This document shows positions 44,080 to 56,179 of a stretch of DNA of 64,000 nucleotides, piece by piece. The DNA is from Dicyema japonicum (lineage: Eukaryota > Dicyemida > Rhombozoa > Dicyemidae), in contig RDEW01000019.1 in assembly GCA_011109175.1 (NCBI GenBank), forward strand, positions 821,315 through 885,314, written 5' to 3'. The notes under the pieces were generated by a model. The model was not told the origin of the DNA and did not search any database. It saw nothing but the letters and a program-made list of their open reading frames with translations. Numbering within the stretch: the stretch's first letter is position 1; each line of letters starts with the position of its first letter. The position numbers and the translations under genes are program-made.

Positions 44080-44855
44080 ATTATTAATATTAAAATTAAT
44101 ATTTTAAACATTTTAAAAAATTGATAAATTTAAATTTTTCAATAAACTTTACAAACATGAAAAATTAACGTGATCATGTCTGACTTCTCTTCGGATGAAC
44201 CCTGACTCTGTGGGCAGCCAAGTATCACCGATGGTCCTCGAAGGGAACCTCCAAAAATTGGAAGATATCTCAGAGAGGGAAAAGACTTGGATGGACTACA
44301 GGAGTTTGATCGCGGCAGGATAAGTGATGTATGTGTTAGTTTTTCGGGTTGCACATGCTTTTTCATGACCACGGCACAACAAAAATTTATTAATAATTCG
44401 CAACAATAATTAAAATTCAAAAAACAATTTTGTTGTTAGTTTGATGTTAAATCAAGCTTGTAATTTGTAGTGCAAATTATTATATTTCGTGTTGCCATGT
44501 TAATATTAGTGTGATAATTTTTGATATCTGAAGGTTGATGCGTTTCTCTATTGCATGAGATTTCTACAATGTTCTCATATTCCTTCTCATAAACTTGATG
44601 GACTCTGGAGAGCAGAAATTCTGAACTAAAGAACATAATGATATAAGGAATTAAGAGAATAAAATTTAGAGTAGTTTGAGAATGATTATATGTCGAAAGC
44701 TGGCCTTTTAAGTTAAGTTTCCCTGGCCTTAATAAAAGAGACTATGGGATATCAGTATGGCGTTACAAGTGTCGCTCGCTCCCATAGAATGTTACTTTTT
44801 GTATGGGAGATGGATGCTATATAAGTTTTGGACATTTGAAAATTTGAATTTGCTG
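44080..44855. other. No confident gene
   Basis: At 44180-44320 two plus frames are open at once: one reads KIGRYLREGKDLDGLQEFDR, the other starts MNPDSVGSQVSPMVLEG. Neither can be extended by micro-introns, so both are left out. Confidence 0.3.
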
Positions 44856-44859
44856 TCAG

Positions 44860-46260
44860 CTCAAAGAGATTGCAAATGAATGCGATCAAGTGTCCAATTA
44901 AGAGTATTGGGCGCTCTTCGGGAAAGGTTCGAGCTGATTTGCGATAGGATCCTTCTGGGATCTCTATCGAGGGTCAGTTCCGAATTGTCTATTACGGTAG
45001 AAAGCAGTCGACTAGCACTTCTTTCTTTAGGAAAAACGAATGGATCTAGTTGATCTTTTTCTTCGTGGTGGATTTTTAAGATTAAAAATGATTTTTTTAG
45101 CATCCCCCTGCTGCCCATGATCACAGAAACAATATGTATATGATTTCCTGTTTCGGCTATGTCATTGCAAGAATGCAGAGATTCGTTAAGTAACTAAGGA
45201 ATTGTAGGCTTCGCATGCATAGCTAATCTTCCATTGGAAGAATGCAAGATTTCCAATCGAGGTGGTCTACATGTGTACGCAGGTTACAGGCGGTAATGAT
45301 TTGAGGAGATTTTTTCCGGTTGAACATTAAACTGTCAACAAACAGAAGTTAAACTGTAATAGAGGATTTTGGTGGGGTGGGAGTAAGTCGATTATAAAGT
45401 AGCCATGATGTTATGAGAACGGTTCGGAGAGGTGGTTTATGGCTATTGAATCCATCGGCGATAAATTCAGTCAGTTTAGTTTGGTGGTAGTCGAATATTG
45501 TGGACGGAATAGATTTATAATAGGTAGATGTGGTTAAGCATAACTCTTTCCAAAATCTTTAAATTGTCACAAAAAATAGAGATAGGGGGTAGATCCTGAC
45601 TCACATTGGTTTTGTGTGGTTTCAGAATAGAAATTATTGTTGATTGTTTCCACAGACAGGGGAATAAGTTTGGAGTTTAAGGAAGCAGTGAAAATTTCCG
45701 AGAAGTGTCTTTTCCCCTCTGGACCAAGATTCTTCAGGTGGAAGCTGCAAATTCCATCTATAAATTCCATTAGGGAGTTCTTATTGATAACTTGTGCTGA
45801 AATTAAGTAGATCAGCAGAAATTGTGCTGGAATTAAAATTTTTCAGAGTAGAGTCGATTGAATTAAAATGGGGTTATGTTTCTTGCCGAAATTCTGCCCA
45901 TCCCCCTTATTTATAATTGATACAGTTCTCCCGTTATGTTGCTTCGAATCGAATATTTCGATTGCCAGGAGGATAGGGTTAGGATTTGGTGGAATATCAA
46001 ATATGACATTCCATGGGGTGGACAGTCAGAGGAACATAGATTGGATCTAACAATTTTTTGAGTTTCCAAGCATAAAGCAGTTCTCGTATATTATGGAAAT
46101 CATTCAGAACATCAAGGTCCTCAAATTCTGTTGATATGTAGAGACCTCTTTGATCAGACCTATTGCAGGAGAACCATACAGGGTTCTTCAAATTGAAGTC
46201 TCCACAGACAATGAGAAACTAAATGATCCACAGCTCACATATCCGATCACTTTAATAAAT
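44860..46260 (-). pseudogene. LINE-5 copy: endonuclease and RT remnants, minus strand
   Basis: From right to left: GDFNLKNPVWFSCNRSDQRG (endonuclease D-x-N and following W), LGPEGKRHFSEIF with WKQSTIISILKPHKTN and LKILERVMLNHI (RT blocks 0-1), then a C-terminal stretch near 44880-45000. Numerous frame breaks. Confidence 0.5.
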
Positions 46261-46284
46261 AATTGGGATGACAGTTACCCTTTC

Positions 46285-46570
46285 ACAGTTCGGCAGGGTG
46301 TCTCGTTGCTCAATTAACCGTTTGCGGGATCCACAATTTTTGAAAAATTCCGGCGCTTAACAGAACGACTGAATTTGACAAAAATACTTACCAATCTAGT
46401 TAGTCAAAATGTACTTTATGTTCGACGACAGTTCGGCAGGGTGTCTCGTTGCTCAATTAACCGTTTGCGGGATCCACAATTTTTAAAAAATTCCGGCGCT
46501 TAACAGAACGGCTGAATTTGACAAAAATACTTACCAATCAAGTTAGTCAAAATGTACTTTATGTTCAACG
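46285..46570 (+). repeat. 143-bp tandem duplication
   Basis: 46285-46427 and 46428-46570, each starting ACAGTTCGGCAGGGTGTCTC, are almost identical. Confidence 0.85.
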
Positions 46571-47375
46571 ATCTTTTGATACTCACTCAAAGTTGATTTT
46601 TAGAAAGAATATTGTCGACAATTACCTGGTAGTTGATTTGCCGAAAGCATTCCAAAATAAATTACTATTGCTTATCATCATGCATGAGGTGACACCATGT
46701 AAGCTTATTATAGATGACTTTTTTAATCAAAATGGAATTGGAGGATTTTGTGGACGGTAGATAATTGCACTTTCTCTGCTTAAATCATGATTATGCCAGA
46801 ATCAGAGGACAACTGTGAATAGCGGACGACCTTGATAAAAAACTTTAGCGTGCGAGGAGTAAATTTGACTGAATGTATGACCCTCGACGACTGTTTTTTA
46901 TTTTACTTTAATAAAGCATTTACGAACTGTCAAAAAATATTATGAATTTGTTGCAAAGTTTAAAGTAAATTTTAAAAACCGTCAAGGCAACTGACATTAA
47001 ATAAAATAAATTACTTTAGCATGTCCAAACAAGGGTATTACTTTAATAGACAGCATTTGCTTAATAGTCCATTAAAGTAAATGGTTTACAGTTGACATAA
47101 GCATTGATTTATTAGTGAACTTTAAGACAATAAATCTGGTTTTATTTAATCCCAGATGACGTAGATGGGTATTTACGAGTCAAATAGAGTTTAGCATAAA
47201 AATCATTATATTATTCGAAATGTGTTAGTTTGTTAATTTCACTTAAATTACCTTCTCTTGTGATCTTCAGTGCTGTAAAATCGACTCATTACTCGGGGGA
47301 ATTTCTCAAGTCTGCTGTAAGCCATTCTCTGATCCTACATCAGTCATAAATCGATTCAAAAAATGATAAAATAAT
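46571..47375. other. No identified gene
   Basis: An 81-codon plus frame (46518-46760) crosses the duplication edge and has no recognisable domain. The rest is AT-rich. Confidence 0.3.
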
Positions 47376-47380
47376 TCTAT

Positions 47381-47956
47381 TCATTTTATATAATCAATAA
47401 ATCGCGTCAATGATACCTTATAGGTCCACCAGTTCTTAGGGAAACAACTGATCATGTCCATATAGACAAGGTTCTTTTTAAAGTCATTCTCCCAGGATTG
47501 TCGTGAATAGACTGTCTTTACATCATTCAAGCGTTTAAGCATTTTACTGTTTTCGTTTGCAATATTTATTGCTGTCTTTCTGTTAAGATCAGCATTTAAA
47601 CTCAAAGTAATTTAAATACCACCTTTTTACAGTATAAAATGTTGGCTTCAGGGATGTGCTCTTGTAATCATTGATGCAGTTTATTATTTTCATGTTCATT
47701 TTTTCATTATTTTCTCGTTCTTCGACGGCTAACTATTTACAATAATTGATATTTCTACTCTCGTTTTCTTGGAGTTGCTTCTCAAATGGGGGAAATCTTG
47801 AGGTGGTCGATTATCCACTGCAGAATATGCATATTTTACCTAAAATAACACAATTTATGCTACTCGGCATCTGTGTTCTAAATATTTTTTATCATCCCAT
47901 TTTTTCTGCAAATATTTGCTATGTGATGGAAGATATAAATTGTAAGCCTTGTGCAT
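47381..47956 (-). CDS. CFAP97D-like axonemal protein
   Basis: ATG at 47956. Introns of 24, 26 and 22 nt (47840-47863, 47733-47758, 47601-47622) leave exactly 168 codons. The N-terminal half reads KKWDDKKYLEHRCRVKYAYS then AVDNRPP...HL, matching the Y-x2-H-x2-R/K-x-A-x-P-VD-x-x-PP segment of CFAP97D1/D2. The C-terminal half reads SLNADLNRKTAINIANENSK, MLKRLNDVKTVYSRQSWEND and YMDMIS, matching SLNRE...RIT-EN-ILKRL...YD...W in the same proteins. These maintain sperm and ciliary axonemes. The first two introns carry stops and all three are GT-AG. The last codons (WTYKVSLTRF...) may include a further, longer intron, so the exact C-terminus is uncertain. Confidence 0.85.
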
Positions 47957-48094
47957 TTTATATTTTAGTAAAGTTTATTTAAATAAAACATTTAGGTTAA
48001 CCAAACTATTATTTTCAATTATATTTAATTAAATAAAATATTTATATTATTATATTATTTCCACTACTCCAGCAAATTCAGTGGGCGATCTAAG

Positions 48095-48290
48095 TAAAGC
48101 CGCGTGGTGCAATGTGGCTACTTGATTGAAGATTTCTGTTCGTTTCGTCTCTTCCTCCTCTCCCCTTTTTTAATGGCTTAGTATGATCAACCTGTCTCAA
48201 GTGGTGCCCAGTAAAAAGTATCATTTATTCTCCGCTAATTTACTGGAGGGACTTATTGTCTCGACAGTTGAATATGCTTGTTCCCTGGTG
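48095..48290 (+). repeat. Non-autonomous LINE-derived element, 5' part
   Basis: GCCGCGTGGTGCAATGTGGC, TACTTGATTGAAGATTTCTG and CTGTCTCAAGTGGTGCCCAG match the 2388 element. Confidence 0.5.
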
Positions 48291-48640
48291 ATTTGCCCTT
48301 CCCTTTAGAGGATCCAACATATAAGCTATCTCATGCGTAGAGCCACACAGCTCATCTTCACCAGTTTCCTGTCTGAATAAATGACGCTGAGAATGGCCAG
48401 AATTTTGTAAGGAGCTAGGAAACCCATTCAGATAAGGGGTAACTTATGCAGACAAACTCCGATCGACCATAAAAAAGGGAACCACAAGGCCCTTTCAAAG
48501 GGGTTATTGGTTGCTGGGTGAACGGGTTAACGTTAGTTTTGCCAACGTTTGTGCCATATGGATAAAACCGATCTCCATATTGACGCTGAACAATTTGGAA
48601 GTACTACAGGACAGATGGTTCAGAGTCATATTGGGAGACA
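48265..48640 (+). mobile_element. LINE 3' coding fragment
   Basis: CCTGGTGATTTGCCCTTCCC to AAGGAGCTAGGAAACCCATT parallels 24420-24620 and 40415-40640, with more decay. Confidence 0.5.
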
Positions 48641-48659
48641 ACTGGGACATATGCTATAA

Positions 48660-49150
48660 ACGGAGTCATCGATGCTACGGGAAACGTTAAACGTTGCACT
48701 AATTAGGGAACACCTGATGGAACGTCGAGGATATTTTGCTAAAATATCCAACTCTCCAGTGCATCCCTTTGGACCAGAAGTCAGATCATATCTGGAATCT
48801 TCCCCAAGATATGAGAAGAAACTTTTTTCTTTATTGAGATTAATCCAGGATTCCAAGACAATTTATAGGAGAAAGCTAGGCTTGGACACCAGGATCACTT
48901 AATTAGGCGATAACTCTTATTCTCGTTCANCCAACTCTCCAGTGCATCCCTTTGGACCAGAAGTCAGATCATATCTGGAATCCTCCCCAAGATATGAGAA
49001 GAAACTTTCCTCTTTATTGAGATTAATCCAGGATTCCAAGACAATTCATAGGAGAAAGCTAGGCTTGGACACCAGGATCACTTAATTAGGCGATAACTCT
49101 TATTCTCGTTCACTTTGTTTCAAGGGTTAATGAATTAATTTTTTGAAACC
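48660..49150 (+). mobile_element. LINE C-terminal end, duplicated across an N
   Basis: The frame MLRETLNVALIREHLMERRG ... EVRSYLESSPRYEKK ends before CACTTAATTAGGCGATAACT and a TTAATGAATTAATT tail. The last 182 bp (48748-48929) are repeated at 48931-49112 after the single N at 48930. Confidence 0.5.
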
Positions 49151-49199
49151 ATAATAGTTTTATTAATTGACAAACAGTTAGCAACTAATAAAAAAAGAC

Positions 49200-50150
49200 A
49201 AAACATCAGTTAGCTGCCGCCCTCACTGCGTGGCTGTACCTTCATAGAATTGCGAGCGAAATTCGCTCAAACAGCCAGCGGCGTTCGCGGAGATCTCCAG
49301 TGCATGAGGTGATCCGGTTTCCAAGACGTCCGAAAAACTCTAGTGTAGAGGGGGAGTAGGATCCGGAAGTCTCCATAGCAAGCGGAACAAATTGGACATT
49401 ATCGGGAAGGCCGCCGTATTTTTCGAGTTTGGCCTTTTCCGCCTTGACGGCTGCAGAGCAGGCCCTTGAAGCGCACTCGTGAAGATTGTTCGGGGCGAAC
49501 GTGTCTGTACATGCTACGTCCCAAACAAGTGGTTTCCCGGCCTCGAAGGTAAATATCGTCATTCTGTCCGGTCGTTTCCCGTCACTTCTGCATAACCCGA
49601 CCTGTTCGAGAATGGCTGAATATTCAGCAGCATTCATAGCCCGTTTGACAATCTCAAGCAGCATTCATAGTCCGCTTGACAATCTCATTCAGAGCCTTGT
49701 GCCTTAGAGATCTGCCAGCGCTCCTCTTGCAGGCGAGAGGGGGCAAGCCATGACAGTCTATCAGGATTCCACATCGGCACGGGTGAGGTACACAAACTTT
49801 CAGTCCCAGCCGCATAAAGATACCACTTCTAACGCATTCATTATCCAGAAAGGTGCCCAGAGCTCTATTTGGGGTGCCGTTTAGCCAAGGTCCGCTCTCA
49901 GGGGAAGCCCCCGAAAGCAAACAAGCGTGTCGGTGCTGATTGACTGATTCCAGTAGGAGTCCAAATGATTCACTTCTAACGCATTCATTATCCAGAAAGG
50001 TGCCCAGAGCTCTATTTGGGATGCCGTTTAGCCAAGGTCCGCTCTCAGGGGAAGCCCCCGAAAGCAAACAAGCGTGTCGGTGCTGATTGACTGATTCCAG
50101 TAGGAGTCCAAATGATTTTCAGCACAATAAATTGTCCAGGTTTCGCTGGC
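49200..50150 (-). pseudogene. Retroelement C-terminus with PD-(D/E)XK nuclease (SWLN family), rearranged
   Basis: The minus strand reads SGPWLNGIPNRALGTFLDNE, then VCVPHPCRCGILIDCHGLPP, then a zinc-type CKRSAGRSLRHKALNE. Next come the nuclease core GLCRSDGKRPDRMTIFTFEA and PLVWDVACTDTF (catalytic D and D-x-A/T), and FVPLAMETSGSYSP. This order is that of a widespread retroelement C-terminus in aquatic invertebrates. A 147-bp tandem duplication (49824-49970/49971-50117) and a small one near 49634-49685 break the frame. No RT lies upstream. Confidence 0.7.
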
Positions 50151-50640
50151 AGTCTTGTGAAGGAAGCAGGGGGAGGTTAGTTAGCAACTACTAAAAGTTT
50201 CTTTCAGTCAAGGCTGGCCGCTCTAAGAATTGAGAACGCATTTCCCATGACGATATGTAAAAAAATGTCAGCTCATTTATTTCTTATTTTCTTCCTTGCG
50301 ATAATCGTGGCTCAACAGGGTCAGTGATCTGCTTCCAATAACTCTTGATGTTTTGACGCCGACTGTTCAAAAATTAATTGTCTACCAAGACATTCGTATT
50401 TCTTTTTTAAGGGTAGGCCTTTCTCGAGACTGATCCTGAATAAATTTCCATTAGTGCGAGGTTAAAGGGGGAGTGGGAATCCACACTGATGCCGTCCCAT
50501 GTGAAGTATCAGATTAAATACCAAAATTTGTCTCAAACTTGATTTTTTATAAATAAAAACATACTAAAAAGAAAACTATTCATATTCTATCTATCAAATA
50601 AAAAAGAGAGGTATCGGAATCGAGTTCAATCTATCACATC
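50151..50640. other. Spacer, nothing identified
   Basis: No supported frame; includes a 17-bp local repeat (TATCGGAATCGAGTT at about 50613 and 50654). Confidence 0.35.
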
Positions 50641-51520
50641 GAAAAGGGGGAAGCTATCGGAATCGAGTTACCAGATTTGATCATAGAAACGCAGTCAAAA
50701 AGACTGAAGAGGGCAGGACTCTCTGACAAAAATATTTTCAATTGGATTGAGTCAATTTCATCAATCGCTAAGAAGAAAGGTCAAACCTCCAACAGAAGTG
50801 TACTCAATAGTCTGTGAGATGACGGTATAACAAACTGATGTAAACTGCGAGATACAGAAATCCCTTCTTTACAATCTCCTTCATTACTTCCAAAATCCCT
50901 TAGTCATGATTTCCTCGATATGTCGTTTGAAGGTTATTTCAGTGTTATGTGTGACAACAATGAGCTAATTCTTTGTCAGAAGATTGGAGTGTTGCCGAGG
51001 AACATCTCAGCGACATCCATATCCTTTGACCGGTAGTGAATAGGTAAATTGTAATTTAGACAGCGACACAGACTGCACATTGGCAGATAGTCAGTTGTTC
51101 ATTTTGTTAAAATGCAACTAGAATTCGGCAGTCACAAAAAGGAGATATATCCCTATAGACGGTGATGATGTAGTCCATCGGGATGTCTTTATTGAATGTT
51201 TTGTAGAAATAGGTTTAATGACGCAGATGTGGATGAAGAGCTATCGGTATCCATCGAGTTTTTCATGTTTACCGAAAAGGAATTTTCCTAATCAAATTTC
51301 GATTTTCAGGTAGATTTCAGTCAGGAAGATCTTTTTTGTTTAGAGTTGTCGAAACGGAGTCAAATACCTTGTGTATGTCGATAGAAACAAAAGCCGTAAG
51401 TTTTTGGAGGTTGGAACCATTGGTAATACACTGGGATTCAGATGTCGTGGTAGAAGGTATCAGCAGATCAAAGGAAATCTTCGTCAACTCAAATCTCGCC
51501 AACATTTGGACATACTCTGT
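50640..51520 (-). pseudogene. LINE RT fragment, minus strand
   Basis: Encodes LTAFVSIDIHKVFDSVSTTL, the RT block with the first catalytic Asp, followed by short pieces to about 50700. The rest is too decayed to read. Confidence 0.45.
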
Positions 51521-52095
51521 AAGATGACAGTCGTATTCTGTTTTCTTATTTTTATAATCAACGTAATTGGAAAGTTCTTCAAAATGTTCGGAATGATTTA
51601 GTCCACAAATTAGTGATTACAGCCTTAATTCGAAGGCCTATGTGTTTAAAATGAATTCCAAAAACTCCGTCATGGCCACAGACACAGAAAACGATTAACT
51701 CATTTATATTGGGGGTGTGTGTCCAACTGTGCAAAATCCACACGTAAAGAGCAACTCCTTCCAAAAAGTGGTACATTGAATAGATTGCGGATTAATCCTA
51801 TTTTCTTCCGACTGCAGACAATATGAACGGAAGTTTGTAGTGCATAAAGATTCACTAGTTTGACTATACCGTTTCTGGGTAACCAATGATAGAATAACCA
51901 TTATTCAAATTCACGTTGGGTTGAATAGAAGACGCCCGCGTAGCGGTCGTATCTCGAAAGATCTATAATTAATTTTTTTATTGGCCGTGTGGTTCCATGC
52001 GGCTACTTGATTGAAGATTTCTTTTGACGACATAAAACAACTTATTATCATTACAGGATCACCGTGTTAAAAGGAAAAAGAGAAAGTTCCCAACT
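51521..52095. other. No identified gene; small repeat near 51970-52040
   Basis: TGGCCGTGTGGTTCCATGCG and GCTACTTGATTGAAGATTTC are the start of the LINE-derived element. Otherwise unremarkable. Confidence 0.35.
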
Positions 52096-52099
52096 AATT

Positions 52100-52560
52100 A
52101 AATGACTCCAGACCGACATGGAGGGACGTCCTATACGACGTGGACCAGAATCCTGGATGGCTCTATAGATAGGACATGTGGTTATCTCGTATCTAGGGCG
52201 GTTTTAAGGTATTAGTTCATAGCTTCATAGAGGGGCTGCTAGACAGAGTAGCATCCTCAGCATCTTCTGCCGTCTTTGATAGCAGCTTCCTGGACTGCGG
52301 AGAGTTTCAGGAGAGATGAGTGGCTATTGAACACGACACACTTGCGTAGGTCAATGCCGGTTGTACAAATTGCCGATAGACATCGGAAAAGGTCCTAGCG
52401 ATTCTTCCAAGGGGTTTTGAAATGATTTTCAAGATTCTCGTTATCGTAAGTGCCGCATTCGTCTGATTCTCAACAGTTTTGCGAATGTAAGTCCTTGTCA
52501 AATATCACTCCCGCGATGGTTGGTGTGGCCGTAAATGGATTGTCGTATCTTTAATCATTG
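52100..52560 (-). pseudogene. LINE RT thumb fragment
   Basis: Encodes TYIRKTVENQTNAALTITRI and DVYRQFVQPALTYASVS, a diverged sister of 28795-29140. Confidence 0.5.
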
Positions 52561-52669
52561 TCTTAGGCTTCCTTGTATAATGTTGTCTAAAAGATGTAAA
52601 GAGGGTCACAAAAATAAAACAACTTGCACTGGTAGCCGCCATAGACTAATAGAAGCCTGTTAAAAATTT

Positions 52670-52870
52670 ATTGATTATTTACTTTGCCTTTACTAGTGAC
52701 GCCTTCATTGGTGAACATCTCACAGCAGAACCCGATTCCCTACAAAAGGACACAATCAAAAAAAAGAATTTAGGTGTATTCTTCTGTTCTCTCCCATTGA
52801 TTAGGTATGATAACTGTTCTTTACTTATAATGAAGTATTTTTTTCTGCCCGGGAGTAGCTATAGGTAACA
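52670..52870 (+). repeat. tRNA-derived SINE (family A), 3' half
   Basis: ACTAGTGACGCCTTCATTGG and CTCACAGCAGAACCCGATTC match the body of the family; the head is missing. Confidence 0.4.
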
Positions 52871-53009
52871 TAGCTCTTCGTAAAGTGAAGTAATCCTTTT
52901 GGGGAACCAAGTTTCTCAGATTGTATGCATGTCACCAAGATGTATTAAATTTATCAAAACTAGAAAAGTATTTAAAAATCAAATCTTAAGTTTCAGATGT
53001 TAGTTTTTA

Positions 53010-53520
53010 CTTAATCGTGAACGGGGGTTAATCCAGAGTAAGATTAAAGTCCTAAATGACGAACACGCTGTTAACCTATTTGATTCCAAGATAAGAGAGG
53101 TCAAACAACGAAAAAATAATTCCAAGATGTTCCTGTCTATACGACTGATATGAAGGAAAAGAGATCCTGAAGCACTTGTTCTCCATGATCCAGATGGTAG
53201 AACAATAGAAACCATGCCGAGCAAGCAGAAGCTGTGATATCTCTCGGTGAACATCTCTTTACTAAGAAAGAAAGAATCGGATTTTAAGTCATTAACAACC
53301 ATCAGCGAACTTTATTACCAAAGGAAAGTAAAGAGGGTATTTTTAAGCTTCCTTCACACTTTTTGGATTTTACGTCAAAGGAGACCTACATCTTTGTACA
53401 TCGCTATTGAGTATCTCCTACGTAACAATATGTCAAAGATAGGATCTATGAATGCATTGTAGATCCTCAAATACGTCAGAAATATCCTTTATCTGTTAGT
53501 CATTACGTCTCAAAATAGAG
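53010..53520 (+). pseudogene. LINE linker fragment between endonuclease and RT
   Basis: Frames give VNLFDSKIREVKQRKNNSKM and DPEALVLHDPDGRTIETMPS, a typical pre-RT linker (F-W-K-x-L ... dG.i...K). Two further copies appear at about 53930-54003 and 54125-54600 next to N joins. Confidence 0.45.
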
Positions 53521-53762
53521 TTATTTTATTTTTATTTTATTTAACACCCAAGACTACGGTAAAACCAAAACCAACTATCACGTGATCCCTATGCGTTCCG
53601 CCAAAATCTTCATTTTTTCCCGATGCTCCTCCCTCGTACCCACAAAAGCTCGTATTGGGCGGCTGACTGTATTTACAGGGCCACCTTCCCGCATGCCGGA
53701 GTTTTGTTTAATGAGGGCCTCCAGAGTAGTCGGTCAGGTTCTGTGTCTCCCACAAGACCACT
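53521..53762 (-). mobile_element. LINE 3' end, minus strand (duplicate of 54611-54860)
   Basis: TTATTTTATTTTTATTTTAT marks the tail; the C-terminus reads KILAERIGIT before the stop. It is nearly identical to 54611-54855 and ends at the N at 53763. Confidence 0.6.
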
Positions 53763-54004
53763 NTTTTTTCTGCCCGGGAGTAGCTATAGGTAACATAGCT
53801 CTTCGTAAAGTGCAGTAATCCTATTGGGGAACCAAGTTTCTCAGATTGTATGCATGTCACACAGAAGTATTAAATTTATCAAAACTAGAAAAGTATTTAA
53901 AAATCAAATCTTAAGTTTCAGATGTTAGTTTTATACTTAATCGTGAACGGGGGTTAATCCAGAGTAAGATTAAAGTCCTAAATGACGAACACGCTGTTAA
54001 CCTN
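53763..54004. other. Assembly joins (N at 53763 and 54004)
   Basis: The segment between the two Ns repeats 52837-53078 almost exactly, and 54005-54860 again repeats about 52880-53760. This looks like unresolved overlapping contigs or haplotypes. Confidence 0.75.
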
Positions 54005-55057
54005 AGTGAAATAATTCTTTTGGGGAACCAAGTTTCTCGGATTGTATGCATGTCACCCAGATGTATTAAATTTATCAAAACTAGAAAAGTATTTAAAAAT
54101 CAAATCTTAAGTTTCAGATGTTAGTTTTTACTTAATCGTGAACGGGGGTTAATCCAGAGTAAGATTAAAGTCCTAAATGACGAACACGCTGTTAACCTAT
54201 TTGATTCCAAGATAAGAGAGGTCAAACAACGAAAAAATAATTCCAAGGTGTTCCTGTCTATACGACTGATATGAAGGAAGAGGGATCCTGAAGCACTTGT
54301 TCTCCATGATCCAAATGGTAGAACAATAGGAACCATGCCGAGCAAGCAGAAGCTGTGATATCTTTCGGTGAACATCTCTTTACTAAGAAAGAAAGAATCG
54401 GGTTTTAAGTCATTAACAAAGTAAAGAGGGTATTTTTTAAGCTTCCTTCACACTTCTTGGATTTTACGTCAAATGAGACCTACATCTTTGTACTTCGCTA
54501 TTGAGTATCTCCTACGTAACAATATGTCAAAGATAGGATCTATGAATGCATTGTAGATCCTCAAATACGTCAGAAATATCATTTATCTGTTAGTCATCAC
54601 GTCTCAAAATAGAGTTATTTTATTTTTATTTTATTTAACACCCAAAACTACGGTAAAACCAAAACCAACTATCACGTGATCCCTATGCGTTCCGCCAAAA
54701 TCCTCATTCTTTCCCGGTGCTCCTCCCTCGTACCCACACAAGCTCGTACTGGGCGGCTGACTGTATTTACAAGGCCACTTTCCCGCATGCCGGAGTTTTG
54801 TTTAATGAGGGCCTCCAGAGTAGTCGGTCCGGTTCTGTGTCTCCTACAAGACCACTGCTCTGTCATTCTGAAAGCTTTCTTTTAAACGTCCTCGATTTTC
54901 TTAGTATTCGTCCATGATAATGAAAGTCCTCACGAATCACACACGTACGAGAAGCATGGTTTGATGTATTGTTTATAAATGTTCATCAAGACTGGGTGGG
55001 TACCTGTCTTCCATATTCTAGATAAACATTTCAATACATTGTTTTTCTTCTCGCACT

Positions 55058-56179
55058 TTAGACAATGTTTGTCACGTGTGGTGACAAACATATGTGCGTA
55101 TCCAATGACTCGCCCAAGATCTTCTGGCATTTGCTGAAGGGGATTTCAACGTTGTCCAATTTTAAGATGACAATCTTTTTCTCCAACCTACTGTCCAAAG
55201 TAAACATAGACGTGACCGACTTTCTGGAATTTACCGTAACTCGGTTCTTCATTACCCAGGCGTTGAGTCGGTCCAGGTTAATTTGTGATCTTTCTGTAGC
55301 ATTTTGGATATCCCGATCACGTGAGGCCAAAACAATGTCGTCTGCATATGAGAGTAGAACATCGTTATTAGATTCCGGTGTCGGGAGGTCCGCCAAGTAT
55401 AAATTGAATAAAGCAGGGGATAAAGGAGATCCTTGGGGGACACCGTTTGGGAGAAGACGCGAGACTGATTTCAGTCCTCCGAGGCATACAAGAAATTTTT
55501 TATCCAAAGTTTAAGCTTCCCCGGGATCTCCGACTGGAAAATTTTATTTGATAATATTTTTCTCAAAATAGAATCAAATGCCTAGTTAATATCAATAGAA
55601 CATAAAAATGTTTTCAAATGCCTTGGTTTGTTTGAAAATCCATCTCTAATGAAGTTGGTTAATTTCTGTAGGTACGTTGATGTAGAACACTAGTTCTTGA
55701 ATCCGTGTTGAAAATCCTTTTCTGGTAAGAAAGTCTTGATTCTCCCAAGCACAAGCCTCTCCAGGATTTTCGATATGGAACATAATAATGACACAGGTCT
55801 AAATGATGCCGGATCTTCCTTAGGTTTTCCAGGTTTCAGTATAGGTNAATGGAACATAAGAATGTTTTCAATGCCTTGGTTTGTTTGAAAATCCATCTCT
55901 AATGAAGTTTGTTAATTTCTGTAGGTATGTTGATGTAGAACACTCGTTCTTGAATCCGTGTTGAAAATCCTTTTCTGGTAAGAAAGCCTTGATTCTCCCA
56001 AGCACAAGCCTCTCCAGGATTTTCGATATGGAATATAACAATGACACAGGTCTAAATGATGCCGGATCTTCCTTAGGTTTTCCAGGTTTCAGTATAGGTC
56101 GGATGTTGGCTTGCTTCCATAACAACGGTATTACATTACAATTAATTGAATAGTTGTAAACCGACTCCAATATCTCCAA
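55058..56179 (-). pseudogene. LINE-4 reverse transcriptase
   Basis: Upstream part: WKQANIRPILKPGKPKEDPA, SFRPVSLLYSISKILERLVL and FQHGFKNECSTSTYLQKLTN. Downstream part: PNGVPQGSPLSPALFNLYLA and LLSYADDIVLASRDRD (intact YADD), then SVTSMFTLDSRLEKK. The two parts are in different frames, with the block carrying the first catalytic Asp damaged near 55590 and the duplicated segment at the N. Confidence 0.8.

Noticed and set aside
44180-44320. Two overlapping short plus-strand frames starting with ATG
   Set aside because: Both are open over the same bases, neither extends by plausible introns, and no family resemblance was found.
46285-46570. Repeat pair considered as a CRISPR-like array
   Set aside because: Only two 143-bp units with no short repeat-spacer periodicity, in a eukaryotic genome.
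53000-54375. Minus frames of 100 and 84 codons that are nearly identical
   Set aside because: They are antisense to a LINE linker and are repeated only because of the assembly duplicates around the Ns.
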